From contig JAWNZC010000122.1 in assembly GCA_035771165.1 (NCBI GenBank), positions 871,001 to 935,000 on the forward strand: DNA of 64,000 nt. Reading direction: 5' to 3'. Positions 11,661 to 21,712 of this stretch are shown here, in pieces. The position numbers and the translations under genes were made by a program. Under the pieces are notes generated by a model. The model was not told where the DNA came from. It saw only the letters and a program-made list of their open reading frames with translations, and ran no database searches. Source of the stretch: Paragorgia papillata (Eukaryota; Cnidaria; Anthozoa; Scleralcyonacea; Coralliidae). The number at the start of each line of letters is the position of its first letter. Within the stretch, counting starts at the first letter, position 1.

Positions 11661-12394
11661 AACGATAGGAGCCAGTAGTTTAGTTATAACAGGTCAGCGG
11701 TTTGATTAACGAACTTAGGCTGTCCGTATTTAGTAATGATTGGAACAACAAAAAAATATTAAGCGAATGACGTCAATCGTCAAATAATGAAAGGGAAAAA
11801 AGTGGACGATTGACGTTGAATGACGTCAGCATTCGTATGATATGAGGAATTATGTCAGATAACATTAGACCGAGGTCTTCATAATTCTTTATATCATGCT
11901 CACCTCATCCAATAATTGCTTATTATTTACCGAAGTGCGGGTGAATAGCATATTTCATAACGAGTTTTATGATCAACAATTCTTACAAAACAGTATTTAT
12001 TCTTGAAACATTTTTGTAGTTTTCACCACGTATTTATTAGGACACGGGTTCACGGGTTGAAAGCTCAGTTTATTCCAAACTAGAGGGCATGCAGTCAGAG
12101 ACTGCATATACCTCCGCCAGCGGATTATTAGAGATGTTTAAAAAGAAAACGAGCCGGGTATTTCCGTTCTTTGTATATATAATACAGTTATTATAGAGAA
12201 AGAAAAGTAGATGAAGTCGAGATGATGATGTCATCAATGCTGACGTTTTCTCTGAAATATCGTGTATCGTCTTTCTCAGAAAGAAAACACTCTTGCATTT
12301 AGTGACCTAAAAGGGATGGGGCCTCAACGTGGCAGCCGCCATACGACACAGTTCAGACCACAGATCACAGCTAAGATGTAGATGTTGATCTTAC

Positions 12395-12910
12395 GGAGGG
12401 AAACAAACTACAACTCTATACTCACACGAGTTCCAAGCTCGACAACGGGGTCATTCCAAAGCGGTCACGGTCACCCAACTAAATACTAACTCCGTCTATC
12501 CATAGTTAATAGAAAATATACATGGTTTGGAAACCCAGCAAACTTCAAAGCGGTTAACAATCAAGCTACGATTCATGTTGAAAGATACATGAAGGTGCCA
12601 AATCCTTTGTTTTAGGTTTATTAATATTTAAACAGTACGGTTGAGTGATTGAACCCAAACGTTGCTATTGGATGATTGCTGCATAATACAGAAAACACAA
12701 TATGTTCAGTAAAAGTGAAAGTGCAAACATTTCCTGAACAAAAACATAAAACAATGACTTTTGTTGAGCTTCCAAACCATGTTTAGTTTCTATTAACTAT
12801 GATTTTCTATTAACTATGGTCTAACCGGCTTTAACTTTTGGTGAGAGGCAGCGCGCTAACAGCATACGCCCCCGTGCCCCCCAAACGACAATTTGTATAT
12901 TAAATTTTTG
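12395..12910 (-). repeat. 5S-derived SINE, split by a MITE
   Basis: The left half contains the complement of the 5S-like head (GTCACCCAACTAAATACTAAC, partial, 12470-12490). The right half resumes after 12818 with CTAACCGGCTTTAAC and GGTGAGAGGCAGCGCGCTAAC-like sequence, found contiguously at 56600-56650. The inserted element is 12501-12818. Confidence 0.75.
12501..12818. mobile_element. MITE with CATAGTTAATAG ends inserted in a SINE
   Basis: The ends are CATAGTTAATAGAAAATATA and CTATTAACTATG, with a near-match (TTCCAAACCATG / CATGGTTTGGAA) further in. The right terminus is partly duplicated. Flanks GTCTATC / GTCTAAC suggest a 7-bp target duplication. A related element at 47135-47432 has an exact 7-bp duplication. 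Confidence 0.75.
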
Positions 12911-13349
12911 TATTATTATAAAAATGATTTTTTGCCAAATAAATTTTCATGTATGTTTGCTTTAAACATGCTGTCAAGTACACAACTACAATACAGGAGA
13001 GTTAATAAATTATACGTAATAAAATAATAATAAAATATTAATATAAATCTTCATTAGGTGACAAGAAAGATTGATTGGAAACCAAAAGATTTATTTGGAT
13101 TATCAATCGTTCATTACAATACATTAACTAGAACGATGGCGCAATACTAAATTATAATATTTGCCAAATAATAATTATTTGACGAATACTATTACGTTAA
13201 TATTTAAACTCGTATATTTAGTTATATTAATATTTACTATTTACTTTGTAAAATGAATTACTTGTGGCAAATTCGATTAACTCAATCTGAAACTCTTTGC
13301 ACAATAATACTTGTTTTTTCAATTGAATTTATGCTGATATTAATGGCAT

Positions 13350-13560
13350 AATAATATACATGAAAAAATATCTCGACTGTGATTGGCTGATTCCAGTGCA
13401 GTTAATCCCAAACAACAGTGCAAAAATCTGTAATCGCAGTGCAAAAATGTGTTATCACTAAGAACCAATCAAATTGATTGTACAGCGGATTTTTCTCGAC
13501 TCAAAACAAACAAAGATGGCGGCCAAAATTCGGCGGTTTTGGGGATAATTTGTTCAAATT
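13350..13560. repeat. repeat fragment carrying an ATTGG box and ATGGCGGCC
   Basis: It contains GTGATTGGCTGATTCC, repeated CAGTGCAAAAATC/TGT words, AACCAATCAAATTGATTG and then AACAAAGATGGCGGCCAAAA. The pairing of a CCAAT/ATTGG box and a good start codon recurs in other elements here. No sustained ORF follows. Confidence 0.5.
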
Positions 13561-13771
13561 TGAAGCTAGTTATGCTTTAATATTGCCAAGTGAAGTACCT
13601 ACAAGAAGACCAGAAGCTTCTTTATGCCTCGAGTAAACCTTTTCAAGTAGTAAAGGAAGCGAAGCGTTTTTTTAACAAATAAATATGCGAGGAGTGGACG
13701 CCGTGAAACATGCGTACGTTAAAATGTTAGTACAGTTGTTTTGAACATTTATTCATGTATATTATTAATAA

Positions 13772-13934
13772 GTAATAGCATGGTTTCTCGTGCAATTTGG
13801 AAAAACATGCACTCGTGAGTTTTTAAAATACTTCAAATATCACTCGTCCTTCGGACTCGTGCTATTTTGACAGTATTTGAAAAACTCACTCGTGCATGTT
13901 TTTTTCCAAATTGCACTCGAAACGATGCTATTAC
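13772..13934. mobile_element. palindromic MITE, 163 bp
   Basis: The arms run from GTAATAGCATGGTTTCTCG to CGAAACGATGCTATTAC, around a centre with the CTCGTCCTTCGGACTCG word. It can fold into one long hairpin. Confidence 0.75.
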
Positions 13935-14341
13935 CTATACTAATGGAATACTTGAGTTGAATAGCATATTCTATATTTTATCATTTTTTTCATTAATATC
14001 TCAAAGCGGTTTATCATAAGAAAAGAAAAAAACACACACAAATGCCTACCATTGACGTCATCCTCATTAACATTTTGGAAATACAAACCTCAATATAACA
14101 ACAAATAGAAGTTTAAGTCAGAAAATATTTTGGCATTCAACTATTCACGTTACATAGAATCCATATCAGTAATATCTTATTTGAGTTTATAGGTACTTTA
14201 AGTTCCAAAAACCATTCTAGTTCAGATCATTCTAGTTCAAGACTTTTTAAAGCATTTATAATAGTATTTATTGCAAGCGAAAATGGAAGCGCAAGCAGAG
14301 ATGATTTGTAATGCAGTTTTATTCTTTTTTTTTTATTCCAG

Positions 14342-14491
14342 AGTATCCCAGAAGCATTTTGGTGGGCAGTTGTTACCATGACTACAGTTGGGTATGGCGA
14401 CATGAAGCCAGTGACGTTATGGGGGAAGATTGTTGGTTCCCTTTGTGCAATATCTGGCGTTTTAACAATCGCCCTTCCAGTTCCTGTCATT
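14342..14491 (+). CDS. KCNA: Shaker/Kv1 K+ channel, coding exon 2 (pore and S6)
   Basis: Encodes residues 388-437: pore helix [14 protein letters not shown], selectivity filter TVGYGD (402-407), then S6 up to PVPVI. PVP (433-435) is the Kv gate hinge. The residue after GYGDM is Lys (409), at the outer-mouth position known as Shaker T449, which in that family controls TEA sensitivity and C-type inactivation. Acceptor TTTTATTCCAG|AGT, donor ATT|GTAAGT, both phase 0. Confidence 0.95.
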
Positions 14492-14701
14492 GTAAGTACA
14501 ATAGTTAAAGTGCCATTTACATAAAGATTCACTTCTTTGTCTTGAAAGAACATTTGAATCGACAAAGTAACATCTTTTGCATTTTTTTTTGTTTCCTTGC
14601 TTACCTAGGAGAACTAGCGACGTCATAGACTCAATAAAAACAAAATATCATTGTTGTTGTCAACAAAAGGGTCATTGTTATTATTGAGTCTATGACGTCA
14701 A

Positions 14702-15493
14702 CATTCTCGTCCCCAGAGCCCTTTCACGAAAAGGGCTCTGGGGGAATCCATATACATCGCGATCTGATTGGTTGTTCAAATTCAAAGGCCTAATTAACGA
14801 AGCTTAGTGAATGCTTTTAAATAAACAGTATTTGAAACACGAAAACTGACAACGAAGCAGAATTCTAATCATAGTTTAATCCAAACAATTTAATCGAACG
14901 TTTTTGAAAGCAATCAACCCGTTTCTCTTTTATAATAATAATAAACTCAAAGACAGAAGACAGACAGCAATTAGAAACCGATAGACGATAGACAACACAC
15001 TGCAGGCTGTTCGTGTATGGCTCGGTGTATGGTACATATTTAATAAAAATCTCATTGAAATATACAAGTCAAATATAAACGAACGGTGCAACAAATTAAG
15101 GAGAACTACCTTCACTAAAAGAGGCCGTAAATACGAAGAAATTCCGACGCGACTCTATGGCCAAGCTCTGAAGCGAACTCGTAAATTTTAATGTCTTTTG
15201 CCCCGCCGAGTGAACCACACTCAACAAGGACCTTGTTCGAACGGAATCTACCACAATCAGAATTGTTCCAAAGTCAAACGAGTTAATACGAGACAGCCAA
15301 ACCGCCAGAATCGAAAACGAAAGGAAAATTATATTCCAAACAACTGTCGATGATCTAGTGTGCAACTCCCAAACCGTGAATTTAAACGCATGCGCTTTAG
15401 AAAGAACACCAAAGAATCTTGGTGTTCCGGTTTTGGATTCCCCCAGAACTTTTTCCGCGCGCCAGTACGGGAGAGGCTCTGGGGACGAGAATG
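14702..15493. mobile_element. TIR element, CATTCTCGTCCCCAGAGCC family
   Basis: The ends are CATTCTCGTCCCCAGAGCC and GGCTCTGGGGACGAGAATG. The flanks are TGACGTCAA (14693-14701) and TGACGTCAT (15494-15502), a 9-bp duplication with one mismatch. The copy at 54297-54835 has an exact 9-bp duplication. Nine bp suggests a Mutator-like origin. No transposase is seen. Confidence 0.8.
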
Positions 15494-15697
15494 TGACGTC
15501 ATAAGCTTCCTCGACTCATTCTTCTCAAGCTCGGCCACATTAACGGCGGCGCTCCAAAATACAAACTTCACACGTAAAATACCACCTTTTCTTCAACGAA
15601 TTTTGAAATGAAACTTTGCACGATTACCAACTGCCATAACATCTTTAATATTATACAGAAACACTACAAACAATATTTTCATAAGAGAACCACTTTA
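15494..15697. mobile_element. right arm of a TTAA MITE
   Basis: It runs from TGACGTCATAAGC to AGAGAACCACTTTAA and matches the right arm of the intact copy at 30438-30905. The left arm is missing and the centre was split by the 14702-15493 insertion. Confidence 0.75.
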
Positions 15698-15723
15698 AGA
15701 TATGAGTATTCTTTTTGCCACAG

Positions 15724-16008
15724 GTAAGCAATTTCAATTATTTCTACCACCGCGAAAATGAACACAGAGCTGCGGAGGCGAGCCGTAAGGAGAAAGAAGA
15801 GAAGGAGAAAAAACAACTAGAGGCGCAGAAGAAGGACGAAGAAGAGAACAGAGGAAAATTTGACCACAATGGTATGAACGGACCGAACTGTGCTGGAATA
15901 GAACTTGGCAATGCTCATCACAGAACCTCCTATTCGAAAGTTTCGACGGAGATCAAATCCGAGTCGATCGAAATCAAAGATAATGTTAGGTTTGAGACTG
16001 GGATTTAA
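15724..16008 (+). CDS. KCNA: Shaker/Kv1 K+ channel, coding exon 3 (cytoplasmic C-terminus)
   Basis: Encodes residues 438-531, starting VSNFNYFYHRE, the conserved S6-to-tail junction of Kv1 channels. A charged Glu/Lys-rich, probably coiled, segment follows (EKEEKEKKQLEAQKKDEEE). The protein ends in ETGI, fitting a class I PDZ-binding motif (S/T-X-hydrophobic), as vertebrate Kv1 channels end in TDV. Acceptor TTTTTGCCACAG|GTA, stop TAA at 16006-16008. Confidence 0.95.
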   Translation, partial: VSNFNYFYHRENEHRAAEASRKEKEEKEKKQLEAQKKDEEENRGKFDHNGMNGPNCAGIELGNAHHRTSYSKVSTEIKSESIEIKDNVRFETGI

Positions 16009-16428
16009 AAAGCGTCCTACCGTTATATCAACTTGAGTATTAGCTCCAATACAAAAGTTTTGATTTTTATAGCCATTACTTACAATGTAAGGGTAACGTG
16101 GTTGAATAGAGGATAGCGGGGGATCGTATTGTGAAAAAGACTTCACAGAACAAGAGTTCCAAGAGATCCTTCTATGCTCCCTGCAAAACAACGGATCATG
16201 ATAGAAAAAAAACCATCCTCCAAAAGAAGGTCGTGAAATCATCCATACGTTGAAAACCGTAAGCTTGAAACGTGCAAGATCGTGGATACGGAGTGACTGT
16301 TTGCCGGTCGGCATTAGGTCATGGTTTGCGAGTTCTCCGCTGTACTTAAAGCTAGCAGGTGCACATTTGTCCGTATCTCGACCCTGAACTAGTGCCGGGC
16401 ACACGCGGGTTTAACAATACTTGGGGAT

Positions 16429-16434
16429 AATAAA
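16429..16434 (+). promoter_or_regulatory. candidate polyadenylation signal for the K+ channel
   Basis: AATAAA about 420 bp downstream of the channel stop codon, the first canonical signal noted there. Not confirmed by transcript data. Confidence 0.4.
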
Positions 16435-16620
16435 ATTATCTCGTTTCAGAAAGCAAGGATTTTTCGAGAACGCTTTAAACCAAGCTGTAAATTATACAGA
16501 GATGCAGACAGCATGCTAAACTCACTTGGAAAACGTAAATGTTAATATTTAGCAAAATGGCACGAAAACAATAATTGCATTCGGAAATGGTCAAGTGACA
16601 AAATGGTCACAATAAGCCGC

Positions 16621-16621
<1 letters not shown>

Positions 16622-16669
<48 letters not shown>
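16622..16669. repeat. (TA)n microsatellite
   Basis: About 48 bp of uninterrupted TA dinucleotides. Confidence 0.95.
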
Positions 16670-16672
<3 letters not shown>

Positions 16673-16799
16673 AGAACAATGCTTTTTTTTAAGATTTTTT
16701 ACATAGTCAGAAGTTCGAAACAGTGAACGTTAAAAGCAAACTTTGAGTTTCAGAGATTTAATATAAATTCAAAAATATATGATGTATTATTAGAAACTT

Positions 16800-17510
16800 A
16801 CTGTATACTTGTTTGTTGTGAATGTTTCAACCTGATTGGCTGTATTACTCCATTTTTACACTGGATATCCAAGAATTTGTCACACCCACTGATCTGAAAA
16901 ATAGGACTGGATCGAGTTTTGATTGTGTCGGATGAGCTAATTTTGCATTGAACAGAGATCATTAGAAACTGCGATTGTGCAAGCAAATCAAACTGAGACA
17001 CTTGCGAAATGAGTTGAGAGTCTGGCCAATATCTTTACTTTGCTAACCATAAATGCACAAAAACCTGAACTTAATTTGACGCTTCACAGTTGGCTTTTCT
17101 CACCAGATAATTAGAGCCAACGGCGGCCATATTGGAGTGACCTCGTTACAAATTCAATGGCTAATCTGAGAGGAAAAGCTAAACTGATCGACATCAAATA
17201 ACTGTCCTACCAATATGTCCCTTCACTAACATTTAATAGAAAATGTCAGAATGCCCTCCAACATGTCTGCAACGCCACAGTAGTTGTAGCCTGCGGGCAT
17301 GCATGGCCCTCCTGTTGCTGTGAAATGTGGGCGTGCAACAAAGCATGGGATTTTTTCATCACTCGCGGCCGTTAGAGGCCGCGTATTTCTATTTGTCGAA
17401 TTTGACGGCCGCGAGTTTATTGGTCGAACAAAATTAATCCAGAATAAATTATTTTTAAAGTTATTGTTTACGGACTTCAACAATGCATGGAGTGAGACAT
17501 ATTTCAATAA
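16800..17510. repeat. repeat related in inverted orientation to 19315-19500
   Basis: TTTGTCACACCCACTGATCTG and GGACTGGATCGAGTTTTGA (near 16876-16925) recur as complements near 19435-19465. CGGCGGCCATATTGGAGTGA (17111) and GTAGCCTGCGGGCATG (17285) have partners near 19375 and 19350. This indicates two members of one foldback family, facing each other. An ORF at 17299-17583 has no recognised domain. Confidence 0.55.
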
Positions 17511-18755
17511 GACGGCTATTAAAGACGCCGTAGCTCTTAATATTTTTAAAACACATCGCTGTGGAACAAAAGAAAAGAAATAGCAAAGTAGATCCGGATT
17601 GAAACTCCATGAATCTGTCCGTCTGTCTGTCTGTCAGTGTCTGGCTTTATAATACAGAAGCAAGTGTCATCACTTCATCACAAATCGAGCCCCGTCCGTC
17701 GCCTTGACTCAATAATACTATTAATGTGCCGTTCAAAACGTCAAAACATATTAATGAGGAGATTACATTCACTTAATTCGTGTAATAAAGATTATTGATA
17801 AATGAGGTAAGCTCTTTTTCAAACGTAGTTTCTTTCTGCTATTAAATGTCTGTGCTTGCTATTGTCTGGAACTTAATTGATATTATCCAATTTGTGCGCC
17901 AGTGCGTCTGGTATTATTTATATTATCGAAGCCGACTGGCTCGAGGCTACCAGTTATTCAGTTCAGAATGACCCAGTTTTTTAACTCAACAGCCAGAAGG
18001 AAAGTCTTGCTAAATTTGATAAAACATTTGAATTTCTTACCTATTAATATGTCGCCGTTTAGACTATGATGATACGCACCTGGTTCTATATGTCGGCTAT
18101 CTTTGAAAGCGTCTGAAAGTGTCTGTATGTTCATTTAAGTTAGTTTTCGCACCTTCCCTAGCTACGAAGGAGTGTAACTCATTTCATGTTCGTTCGTATA
18201 CAGCATGAGTTCGTGAAAGTCTTCGTTTTGACCTCTTGCAACTTGCACATTTACACGAGAAGCGCTATCTTGACGATATTCTGTCGCCATCACCTGGATT
18301 AGTGAATGCCGTGCAGTGAATCACAAACACCTAATCTCGAATAACGATTTATCAATGTTTCTTGCAAAATCAAAGTTATGTTCGTCTTCCACAAATTAGA
18401 GATAGCAAACTTATAAAACTAAGATCTGAGGTTGTCATGATCCAATCTTAGTACATTCAATTTGATTCAAACTGAAGACGTTAGCACGCATCGCTAAACT
18501 GTTTCGCTACATGTTTTTAGTCTAAAGTTGAATATTTTAAACTCCTGACTACATACCCGATAATCGTTCGATGCGTTACATTGCTTCTGGCTTTCTTATA
18601 CACAGATTTTTTGAGTTTTCAGTAACGAGTATAGTTGATAGTGTGAAATTTACATCTTCGGATTGTGCTTTGAATGAGGATTTTTACACAGACTTCCGGA
18701 AGAATGTGATTGGTTTGATTCGCGACATTGCATATTAATTAAGTGGGCGTTATCA
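17511..18755. other. no gene seen
   Basis: Intergenic sequence with a short GTCTGTCTGTC run near 17620. No feature supported. Confidence 0.55.
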
Positions 18756-18763
18756 ATTTACCC

Positions 18764-19293
18764 CCAGTCTAGACACTGGGCCTTCTATATATCTCGGCGG
18801 GGCTCGCGTGCCTGTAGGGGTTTGGAACCCAGCGGGAAATAGAAGGCCCTAAAACGGCCCATGTCAAAGATAGCGACACTACAGTGTTATCACACGGCCC
18901 AAGTCAAAGATAGCGACATACAGTAGTATCACACTTTAACGGAATGGTAAATAAAAGTTGCTGGACACGAATCTAACCATTTAACGACCCAGGTTTGACT
19001 TGTCAGTGTAGGAAATGTTTACGAATTACGACAATTGTAAGAAGTACGCGTATAGTAATCAATAGGTTATTTAGGTTTCGTAACTTACTTGTTTTTATAT
19101 CAGAGACTAATTGAAATTAACGAAATTGTGAGAAGTATGATATCACTGTATGTCGCTGTCTTTAACATGAGCCGTTTTAGGGCACTTTTGAGATGTTGTT
19201 GGCAATTCGGCTAGGCCTTCTACTTCTTGCTAGGTTCCAGACCTCTGCGAATGCAAGCCCTCGCGAGAATAGAAGGCCTAGTGTCTAGACTGG
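18764..19293. mobile_element. 530-bp TIR element with 8-bp target duplication
   Basis: The ends are CCAGTCTAGACACT and AGTGTCTAGACTGG, flanked on both sides by ATTTACCC (18756-18763, 19294-19301). Subterminal GGGCCTTCTA / TAGAAGGCC and internal inverted GATAGCGACA words are present. The duplication length fits hAT-like transposition. No transposase. Confidence 0.85.
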
Positions 19294-19568
19294 ATTTACC
19301 CCTAGGATTGTTGCAGGCTCTCATTTCACAGCGCCGCGTTGAGAGAGCCTGCTCGCAGGCTACAGTCGTTGTAGGTGGTCACTCCAACATGGCCGCCGTT
19401 GGCTTTATTTTCAGTAATAGAAACTCGATCCAGTCCTATTATTCAGATCAGTGGTCACACCCAGTGGCATTTACTAACCCTTTGGTGTATAGTTTCCCGA
19501 GGCGTCTCCCCTTGACGAGCTAAATCGTCTGGCGTTATTATTTCTACAGCCGTTGTTTTGACATTTAA

Positions 19569-20041
19569 AGTGCCTATGAAACGAAAATTAGTGTTTGTCT
19601 TATTTGAAAGAACGCTTAAAATGACAGAGTAACATCTTTTGCAGTTTTTGGTTTCCTCGCTTCGTTCTTGAGATATTTCAGTTTGTTTGATATGCAAATT
19701 AAACATTTTGACGTCATATGTGCATAATGAGTTATCGAAAAAGGGTTATATATTTGCTATTGTCAAATATAATCACTTGAAAATCTACATGTTTAGTGTT
19801 CTGGGCAAAACACACGCACATGATGCCTTCGAATTGATTTGGTTTGATAATAGCAAACATATATAGCTTTTTACAATAACTCATTATGCACATGTGACGT
19901 TAAAATGTTTAATTTGCATGTCAAACAAACTGAAATATCTCAAGAAGGAAGCAAGGAAACGAAAAACTTCAAAAGATGTTACTCTATCATTTGAAGTGTT
20001 CTTTCAAATAAGACAAACTTAATTTTCGTTTCATAGGCACT
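19569..20041. mobile_element. TTAA MITE, AGTGCCTATGAAACG family
   Basis: Left junction TTAA-AGTGCCTATGAAACG, right junction CGTTTCATAGGCACT-TTAG. Long inverted arms include TGCATAATGAGTTATCG. Other copies or fragments: 14509-14608, 28260-28420, 47687-48053, and the split copy around 48640-50890. Confidence 0.8.
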
Positions 20042-20260
20042 TTAGTTAGTTCAGTTTAAATATTAAATAGTGCTGCCACAGCACATGACCGGGGAGTTCC
20101 TACAGTATTTGGCCCAGTAAACAATGGCGCCGCTGGGTTCTGGCTCCTTCCACTTGAATTAAATATAATCGTCTTCATATACAATTGAAATAAAGACAGG
20201 GAAAAGGCTGTTATAGACAATTAGAAGTAATATTGGGCATTTCACTCGATTACATAGCAT

Positions 20261-20387
20261 GTTCTAGGGATTTTTGGTGAAGGAAAATTCGAGTGTAGAA
20301 TATATATATTTTAAGACCAAACCGTCTTAAAATGTATATATTCTACACTCGAATTTTCCTTCACCAAAAATCCCTAGACCATGTTAT
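20261..20387. repeat. near-perfect hairpin, arms about 60 bp
   Basis: The arm containing GGATTTTTGGTGAAGGAAAA and GAGTGTAGAATATATA is followed, after a loop of a few bases (CAAACC), by its near-exact complement. Few mismatches imply a young or maintained palindrome. Confidence 0.85.
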
Positions 20388-20636
20388 AAACAATGACCGT
20401 TTGAGAAGCTATATCGAAAACTCGTGTTTCATCGGAATTTGCAAATCTCAGTAAAGCACTCGCACTCGTTCTCGATAAAGACCTACCTAATATGAACGAG
20501 TTTTCTGATTGGCTATAAGCATTAACCAATCACATAACAATTACCAATTCGTTCCCAGGCTTCTTACTGATTAATGTTAGGGTTTGTGTTTGAGTCACAT
20601 GATCGAAACCAATCAGAAACTTTCTTCGTATATAGG

Positions 20637-20812
20637 TATAGAGCGTTTATAGATCACTCACGTGATCGGTGGCCCCATTGGGGTGGTGAAACAATACGAA
20701 ATATTTGAATAAGAAAGAGCTAATTCCCATACCGTACACCAATATGGCCGCCATTTCATTGTTTTGGTACACCAATATGGCCGCCGTGACGTCAGATGAA
20801 AACGCTCTATAG
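20637..20812. mobile_element. short TIR element with paired GGCCGCC words
   Basis: The ends are TATAGAGCGTTTATAGATCAC and GATGAAAACGCTCTATA. The interior has CACGTGATCGGTGG and two copies of ACACCAATATGGCCGCC. A longer inverted relative spans 53659-54888. Confidence 0.7.
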
Positions 20813-20910
20813 GCACGATGGCACAAGATATTAGAGCACTTCCTTGGGTACCTGGGCCAGCCAGCTCTGCCGAGACCGTGCTTGTGCTATTATTTCTTGT
20901 TAATTTTCAT

Positions 20911-21712
20911 CTTGTGTTTATATGAGAGCCGAGCCAAGCCAAGATCTCGCTTTGTGAGACCGAGATCATATAAACGCGATTGACCAGTCCGGCTCGCCTT
21001 CCCAGGCTGGCATTAAAAGCTTCGTACACGCGACAAAATATGTTTTTATCAGCTTTTCTCGACATATTATAGTCAGTTTCAGCTTGCTTTTGAAATTCGT
21101 TTGTCAACATTCGTTGGAAGGTTGGGAACTTGCCACTTGGTACGGAAGTTCGCGAAGTTCGTTGTGAAGTTCGAATTTAATAAGCTTTGAATTGAATTCC
21201 TTTGGTAAAATCACGGAGAAGAAGATTATTTGTTGTATAGAATATAATTAACAATTATTCACCGAAGTGGAGGTGAATAGTGCTGCGAGCCGCTTCGGCG
21301 AGGTGAATATCCACACTATTCACCGACACTGAGGTGAATAGTGCAGGATATCCCGAGCTAGAGGAACCAATCAGATTGCTTGAAAAGCACTATTCACCTG
21401 CGAGGTATATGCTAATAATAGATATAGTTGGTTAAGCAGGAAACAAATTGCCGACTTAAATTTGTATCTACCTCGCAACGTAGTTCGGAACATTGCAACG
21501 TAAGTTCGGAATGTTCATTTCAATTATACGTATCGGATTTCAAAAGCAAGCTGAAACGGACTATAATGATACACAAGTTCTGCTTGTTCATGTACAGTTC
21601 ATATTTAAAACAATGAGACTTCGGGCCTTACCAAAACTGATAAATTACTCAATTAGCACAACACGCAAGCCAGCCCGGCTAGGCGAGCTAGCCCTTCTCA
21701 TGTACACACAAT
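20911..21712. mobile_element. palindromic element with GCCGAGCC vocabulary and a nested insert
   Basis: Left end TTGTGTTTATATGAGAGCC, right end CTCATGTACACACAA. The inner arms pair (TTTCAGCTTGCTTTTGAAAT near 21075 with ATTTCAAAAGCAAGCTGAAA near 21536). The centre holds a second palindrome (about 21240-21415) made of TATTCACC / GGTGAATA words. Confidence 0.65.

Larger units (their letters stand above)
8893..14341 (+). other. KCNA: K+ channel intron 1
   Basis: A 5.4-kb phase-0 intron between S5 and the pore helix, from GTAAGT to TTTTATTCCAG. It holds a palindromic element (10804-10919), 5S-derived SINEs (11104-11540 and the pair around 12501-12818), an ATGGCGGCC-bearing repeat (13350-13560) and a palindrome (13772-13934). 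The stretch 8900-10750 shows no feature beyond short TA runs. Confidence 0.9.
14492..15723 (+). other. KCNA: K+ channel intron 2
   Basis: A 1.2-kb phase-0 intron. Thirteen bases after its start it enters a TTAA-type MITE fragment (about 14505-14608). It then contains the centre of a TGACGTCA palindromic MITE, the element at 14702-15493, and the remaining right arm of that MITE (15494-15697). Confidence 0.9.

Noticed and set aside
15817..16404. 195-codon ORF on the - strand
   Set aside because: It is antisense to channel exon 3 and its 3' UTR, with no recognisable domain; the sense exon is strongly supported.
17299..17583. 94-codon ORF on the + strand
   Set aside because: Overlaps repeat sequence shared with 19315-19500; no splice context or domain found.
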